Assembly: GCA_016190755.1 (NCBI GenBank)
Contig: JACPPY010000066.1
Location: 1-36,741, forward strand
Source of the DNA: Chloroflexota bacterium
GTDB lineage: Bacteria > Chloroflexota > Dehalococcoidia > JACPPY01
DNA length: 36,741 nt
Direction of reading: 5' to 3'
A model generated the notes under the pieces. It did no database searches. It was not told the DNA's origin and saw only the letters and a list, made by a program, of their open reading frames with translations. Below, piece by piece: positions 33,469-36,741 of the stretch. Position 1 is the stretch's first letter. Each line of letters opens with the position of its first letter. A program made the position numbers and the translations under genes.

Positions 33469-34242
33469 ATGGCAACCATACTGGTTCTAATAGGCGATCA
33501 GCGCAGAGCCCCATCAGTTCAGGCCGATCTGAGACAGGCTGGACACGTATGCTTAACGATGTCTGATGCCGGTGGGAGTGGGATTGAAAAAGCATTGTCC
33601 CGAGGCCTGGACCTTGCCATAGTCGACAACGTAGCATTCCAGCCTGGCTCTCAGGCCAGGGAACAGCTTTGCAAACCATCAGTGGATGAAGTGGTACCGA
33701 TCATTCTGCTGATACCGGAGCATACCCTTTTTGATCGGGAGTGGGATCAGGCGATAGATGACTTCATTGTCGAACCTTATCGCAAGCTTGAATTGCTATC
33801 TCGCATACACAAGATAGTATCTCAGGCCACAGGAATAAACGCAAGGCCAACTATTTCACAGGGAGCACTAACCATAGATGAGGCCAGCTACGAGGTCAAG
33901 GTAGGCAAACGGAAAGTGGACTTGACCTACCGCGAGTACCAGATACTGAGATTCCTGGCCAACCAGCCTGGTCGGGTCATCACCAGAGAGAAGCTGCTAA
34001 CCGAAGTGTGGGGCTCGGACTATTTCGGTGGCCACCGGACCATCGATGTTCATATCCAGCGGTTGCGACGGAAGATTGAGGATGATAATTACGCCTTCAT
34101 TGAGACCGTGAGGAATGTGGGCTACAGATTCAAGAAGTCCGAGGATTTGGACACGCGTCATCTTCAACAGACGCCAGATCGATACAGTGTTGTTTTCGAC
34201 GCGATTCCAGACCCGCGTCAACCTGCTAAGTTGCCCCTATGA
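33469..34242 (+). CDS. Winged-helix response regulator with degenerate receiver (GlnR-like)
   Basis: A 257-aa OmpR-type regulator. The N-terminal receiver-like domain keeps an Asp at the phosphorylation strand (LDLAIVDNVAF). It has only one acidic residue at the first pocket (LIGDQRR), and the conserved Lys-Pro-Phe is Glu-Pro-Tyr (VEPYRK). The C-terminal DNA-binding domain is intact: VDLTYREYQILRFLANQPGR, EKLLTEVWGSDYFG, HRTIDVHIQRLRRKIEDD, VRNVGYRFK. Such receiver atypia is known from GlnR of actinobacteria, which controls nitrogen genes. With amtB next door a nitrogen regulator is the best guess. No histidine kinase gene lies nearby. The tail beyond the domain (~35 aa) is unique. Confidence 0.8.
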   Translation: MATILVLIGDQRRAPSVQADLRQAGHVCLTMSDAGGSGIEKALSRGLDLAIVDNVAFQPGSQAREQLCKPSVDEVVPIILLIPEHTLFDREWDQAIDDFIVEPYRKLELLSRIHKIVSQATGINARPTISQGALTIDEASYEVKVGKRKVDLTYREYQILRFLANQPGRVITREKLLTEVWGSDYFGGHRTIDVHIQRLRRKIEDDNYAFIETVRNVGYRFKKSEDLDTRHLQQTPDRYSVVFDAIPDPRQPAKLPL

Positions 34243-34338
34243 CCTCCGCCGTACCACATACAACGCAAAAGCCTTCCTCAGGCTATGTGGAATAGCATCG
34301 TCGATACCGACTATCAAGAGCACGACTGCAAATTCTTC

Positions 34339-34376
34339 GTTACACGTCCTTAACGTTAGCTTCTCCTGAAAGAAAC
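34339..34376 (+). promoter_or_regulatory. GlnR-box-like site upstream of amtB unit
   Basis: Pentamers GTTAC (34339), TTAAC (34350), TTCTC (34361) and GAAAC (34372) are spaced exactly 11 bases apart. The GlnR consensus in actinobacteria is gTnAC-n6-GaAAC-n6 repeats with the same period. Two of the four pentamers match fully, one in part, and one poorly. The site lies between the GlnR-like regulator and the amtB genes. Confidence 0.45.
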
Positions 34377-34483
34377 TTGCCCCGAATATAGAGGTAATAA
34401 TCATTCTCTATCATGGAGGCAGTTCAACGTGCCGTACGCAACAAGCGGCACATGGATGTGCATCATGGAAAGGAGGGAATCAA

Positions 34484-34615
34484 ATGTCAGTCGAAGCACT
34501 GGCCGCCGTCGGTACCTTTGTAGGGTTATTCATGGTCTGGGCAGTCATTCCCAGCCGCTTGAGGAAGAAACATGCTTCCAAGGCTGAGGATGAACTCCCA
34601 AAGCAGTCTGTCTGA
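34484..34615 (+). CDS. 43-aa single-helix membrane peptide upstream of amtB
   Basis: ATG 34484 is preceded by AAAGGAGGGAATCAA, a strong ribosome binding site. The product reads MSVEALAAVGTFVGLFMVWA, then VIPSRLRKKHASKAEDEL and ends PKQSV. It has one N-terminal helix and a basic then acidic cytoplasmic tail. No family is recognised. It lies 130 bp before amtB on the same strand and is probably co-transcribed; a small accessory subunit or regulator of the ammonium channel is possible. Confidence 0.65.
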   Translation: MSVEALAAVGTFVGLFMVWAVIPSRLRKKHASKAEDELPKQSV

Positions 34616-34632
34616 GTGGTCATTTTGAAAGA

Positions 34633-34728
34633 GGTTGTTGCCCGACTTTCGGCTCGTATCTGGTTGTAACGGCCTGCGAAAGGCAGGCCAAGTCTATGGC
34701 CGTACGCTGGTCCGGTTCGGCAACAACC
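34633..34728 (+). promoter_or_regulatory. Structured leader directly before the amtB ribosome binding site
   Basis: GGTTGTTGCC (34633-34642) pairs perfectly with GGCAACAACC (34719-34728), closing a 96-base element. Inside, GGCCTGC (34671-34677) and GCAGGCC (34683-34689) form a tight hairpin with a GAAAG loop. A competing pairing GTA(A)CGGCC/GGCCGTAC (34666-34674 with 34698-34705) uses the same bases. The GAAAGGAG ribosome binding site begins two bases after the closing stem. It matches no riboswitch class I know. Confidence 0.45.
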
Positions 34729-34745
34729 CCGAAAGGAGTACAACT

Positions 34746-36230
34746 ATGAATGTATTCGAGCCCGTTGTTTCCCCTTTGTCACGCTGGTTAGATTCTGGTT
34801 CGGCGCGCCGAGATGCATGGACAAGGCGGAGCCTGGTCATTTTAGTGATGGCGGTATTGCTATATGCCTCGTTCTGGCTGGTTCCCACCCGCGTGTTAGC
34901 CGCTGACCCGACAGGCACCGACACCCTTAAAGATAATCCCAACATGGCGGTAAACATGGCCTGGACCTTGATCACCGGCTTCCTGGTCTGGTTTATGCAG
35001 CTTGGTTTTGCCTTCCTTGGGGCCGGCCTTATTCGATCCAAGAACCAGACGAACTACTGGACCAAGAGTTTCATGGACTTCTGTATAGCATCTCTGGGTT
35101 TCTGGGCCTTCGGCTTTGCCCTGATGTACGGAGGCTCCAAGCTGTTCCCGGGCCTTGATGTGGGCAACGGTTTCATCGGCTTTTCTGGCTTTTTCCTCAG
35201 CGGGACCAGCTATGACGTCTCAACAATAATGATGTGGTTCTTCCAAATGGTCTTCGCCGCCACCGCAACCACCATCGTGGCCGGTGCAGTAGCGGAGAGG
35301 ATGAAGATCACCGCTTACCTGGCGTATGCCTTTGTCATTGGTGCCCTTGTCTATCCTATTTATGGGAAATGGATCTGGGGCGGTGGGTGGCTAAGCACCC
35401 TCTCGATACTCGGAGCTACTGGGGCTAAGGACTTCGCTGGCTCCGGAGTGGTGCACATGGTGGGAGGCCTAGCTGCTCTTATAGGGGCAGCGATGGTTGG
35501 CCCCAGGATAGGAAAGTTCAACAAAGACGGATCGCCCAACAACATAAAAGGCCACAACCTCCCGTTCGTGGTCATTGGTACCTTCATCCTGTTCTTCGGA
35601 TGGTTCGGGTTCAACCCCGGCAGTACTCTGGCTGCTACTGACCTGCGTATCTCAGTAATTGCCGTCAATACGTTCTTGGCCGGTGTAACAGGCGCCGTGG
35701 TGGCCTTGTACTGGACATTTATCCGCACTGGCAAGATGGACATCATCGTGGGCTGCAACGGGTGCCTAGTGGGGTTAGTGGGCATAACCGCCCCAGCCGC
35801 TTTCGTGGCGCCATGGGCGGCAGTTCTCATCGGCGCGACCGCCGTTCCGTTCCTGTTCGTCACCGCCAATATTGTCGAGCGGGTGCTCAAGGTGGATGAC
35901 GCGGTCGGCGCCGTGCCGGTGCATTTCGGCGGAGGCTTGTGGGGCCTGCTCTCGGTCGGAATTTTCGCCGATGGCACGTATCAGGGTGTCAAGGGGCTTA
36001 TCACGGGCGAGGTGGGCCAATTGCTTCTTCAACTCATCGACATTGGTGCTCTGGTTGCGTGGGTCAGCCTGACGATGTTCGTTACCTTCTGGGTGATCAG
36101 GAAAACCATTGGACTCCGCGCCAGTCGCTCTGAGGAGTTGCTGGGCCTAGATTTGCCGGAGCACGGCATACAGGCTTATCCAGTGGAAGCTCCTGCGGTG
36201 GCAGGAGCCGCCGAAACAGATAAAGCCTGA
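34746..36230 (+). CDS. amtB: Ammonium transporter
   Basis: A 494-aa Amt/MEP/Rh channel with about 11-12 helices. The N-terminal ~55 residues include a signal-like helix (SLVILVMAVLLYASFWLVPT) ending in VLAADPTG, probably a cleaved signal. Family features are MAWTLITGFLVWFMQLGFAF, the KNQTNYWTKSFMDFC motif, FAGSGVVHMVGGLAALIGAA (twin-His region, first His), GWFGFNPGST and VHFGGGLWGLLSVGIF (second His). It imports ammonium for assimilation. ATG 34746 has GAAAGGAG at seven bases; a longer open frame upstream is the leader element. No glnK follows within the window. Confidence 0.9.
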   Translation: MNVFEPVVSPLSRWLDSGSARRDAWTRRSLVILVMAVLLYASFWLVPTRVLAADPTGTDTLKDNPNMAVNMAWTLITGFLVWFMQLGFAFLGAGLIRSKNQTNYWTKSFMDFCIASLGFWAFGFALMYGGSKLFPGLDVGNGFIGFSGFFLSGTSYDVSTIMMWFFQMVFAATATTIVAGAVAERMKITAYLAYAFVIGALVYPIYGKWIWGGGWLSTLSILGATGAKDFAGSGVVHMVGGLAALIGAAMVGPRIGKFNKDGSPNNIKGHNLPFVVIGTFILFFGWFGFNPGSTLAATDLRISVIAVNTFLAGVTGAVVALYWTFIRTGKMDIIVGCNGCLVGLVGITAPAAFVAPWAAVLIGATAVPFLFVTANIVERVLKVDDAVGAVPVHFGGGLWGLLSVGIFADGTYQGVKGLITGEVGQLLLQLIDIGALVAWVSLTMFVTFWVIRKTIGLRASRSEELLGLDLPEHGIQAYPVEAPAVAGAAETDKA

Positions 36231-36275
36231 TCCTCTGACCCGCTCAGTCTGGAGGAAGAGTTAAGATGCCTGCAT

Positions 36276-36323
36276 GACACACCCCGAGTTTCACGGGAGC
36301 ACCGTGTAGGTTCGGGGTGTGTC
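36276..36323 (+). terminator. Terminator of the amtB unit
   Basis: GACACACCCCGA (36276-36287) pairs perfectly with TCGGGGTGTGTC (36312-36323). An inner CACGG/CCGTG stem is nested in the loop. AATTATT follows. It lies 46 bp after the amtB stop. Confidence 0.7.
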
Positions 36324-36741
36324 AATTATTACCAGGACAGCGGCGTATCATCTTAACGAGCCATTCGAGCGCAGCGAGAAGGCGTGGCAGTCTCTGCCTC
36401 AAGCCTTCTCCTGGGGCTAAGGCCGCATGTCACCCGAGTAAAGTCTGCAAATCCACAGGTCTTGAGACTGCCTCACTTCTTGATCAGGGAAAGCAAGGCG
36501 TTGTTAGCAATGATGTGGCTGGAGCCCCGGGGGAAACAAGGCCTGTGACAGGCTGGCGCCTTCCCGCCTGCCCAGGCGTTTTCCGGGGGGTGTGTCATGC
36601 CTCCTCTTACTTGCAACAGAGGCAATGTAGGTTCCATCTTGGCCTTGGCCTGAAGCTGGGGAGCTCCGCACGTTTACGTTATTACCTAGTCGCAACTTCC
36701 GAGTCATCCGAAGCTGTTTAGCTTTGACGATGTAGACAGAA
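36324..36741. other. Gene-free right end with a short-repeat unit
   Basis: I see no convincing gene here; the open frames have no ribosome binding site and no family likeness. Bases around 36363-36400 (ATTCGAGCGCAGCGAGAAGG and GTGGCAGTCTCTGCCTC) resemble one unit of the short repeat at 18095-18142. The rest holds small GC-rich inverted repeats, such as GCCTGTGACAGGC at 36540-36552. Confidence 0.4.

Noticed and set aside
1-36741. CRISPR arrays, tRNA or rRNA genes, replication origin
   Set aside because: I looked for regular direct repeats, tRNA T-loop patterns and rRNA blocks in all intergenic stretches and saw none.

Overview
The window is a 36.7-kb bacterial chromosomal segment of moderately high GC. 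The gene complement suggests a Chloroflexota/Dehalococcoidia-type anaerobe or microaerophile: a Thermus-like narCGHJIK operon, a B-lineage heme-copper enzyme with CuA subunit II, a MoxR/DUF58/transglutaminase operon, and an atypical winged-helix regulator next to amtB. This placement is inferred from gene content and order. No rRNA, tRNA or marker gene in the window proves it.

Region 1 (1-4.7 kb) is an RHS/YD-repeat locus with mobile debris. A long RHS gene, 5'-truncated at the window edge, ends in a variable tip and overlaps a small candidate immunity gene. A second copy of the RHS core carries a different tip, followed by a small membrane protein gene. A third copy is only a 157-bp scrap. 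The second and third copies are joined directly to transposase or integrase remnants.

Region 2 (4.7-8.3 kb) holds an Smr-domain gene and a minus-strand run: TIGR01777 epimerase, PPC-domain protein, TusA-like, DsrE-like, hemerythrin and a truncated low-molecular-weight phosphatase.

Region 3 (8.3-17.5 kb, minus) is a compact nitrate respiration operon: diheme cytochrome c (narC-like), narG, narH, narJ, narI and narK, with overlapping or nearly touching genes. It is bounded downstream by an in-frame but start-less cytochrome c domain and upstream by a frameshifted small gene.

Region 4 (17.5-23.2 kb) has a second hemerythrin, a MITE-like element, and a minus-strand operon for a heme-copper enzyme: small membrane protein, CuA subunit II, subunit I, subunit IIa, CtaB and a Thr-rich lipo-cytochrome c. 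A divergent Crp/Fnr-family regulator lies upstream, with a perfect CTGTCA-N6-TGACAG palindrome between the two. Subunit I keeps all six metal-ligand histidines but has HPAQQ where B-type oxidases have HPxVY. The active-site cross-link tyrosine is therefore absent, and I infer that this may be a CuA-type nitric oxide reductase rather than an oxygen reductase. Regions 3 and 4 together would then respire nitrate and dispose of NO. No nitrite reductase is in the window.

Region 5 (23.3-28.2 kb) is mostly housekeeping: an unknown protein, MazG, GyrI-like protein, YugP-type zinc peptidase, Fmt, and a QueG-like iron-sulfur protein. Region 6 (28.5-33.2 kb) is the MoxR-DUF58-TgpA operon. Region 7 (33.4-36.7 kb) is a nitrogen-assimilation unit: a degenerate-receiver (GlnR-like) regulator, an 11-bp-periodic GlnR-box-like site, a 43-aa membrane peptide, a structured leader and amtB.
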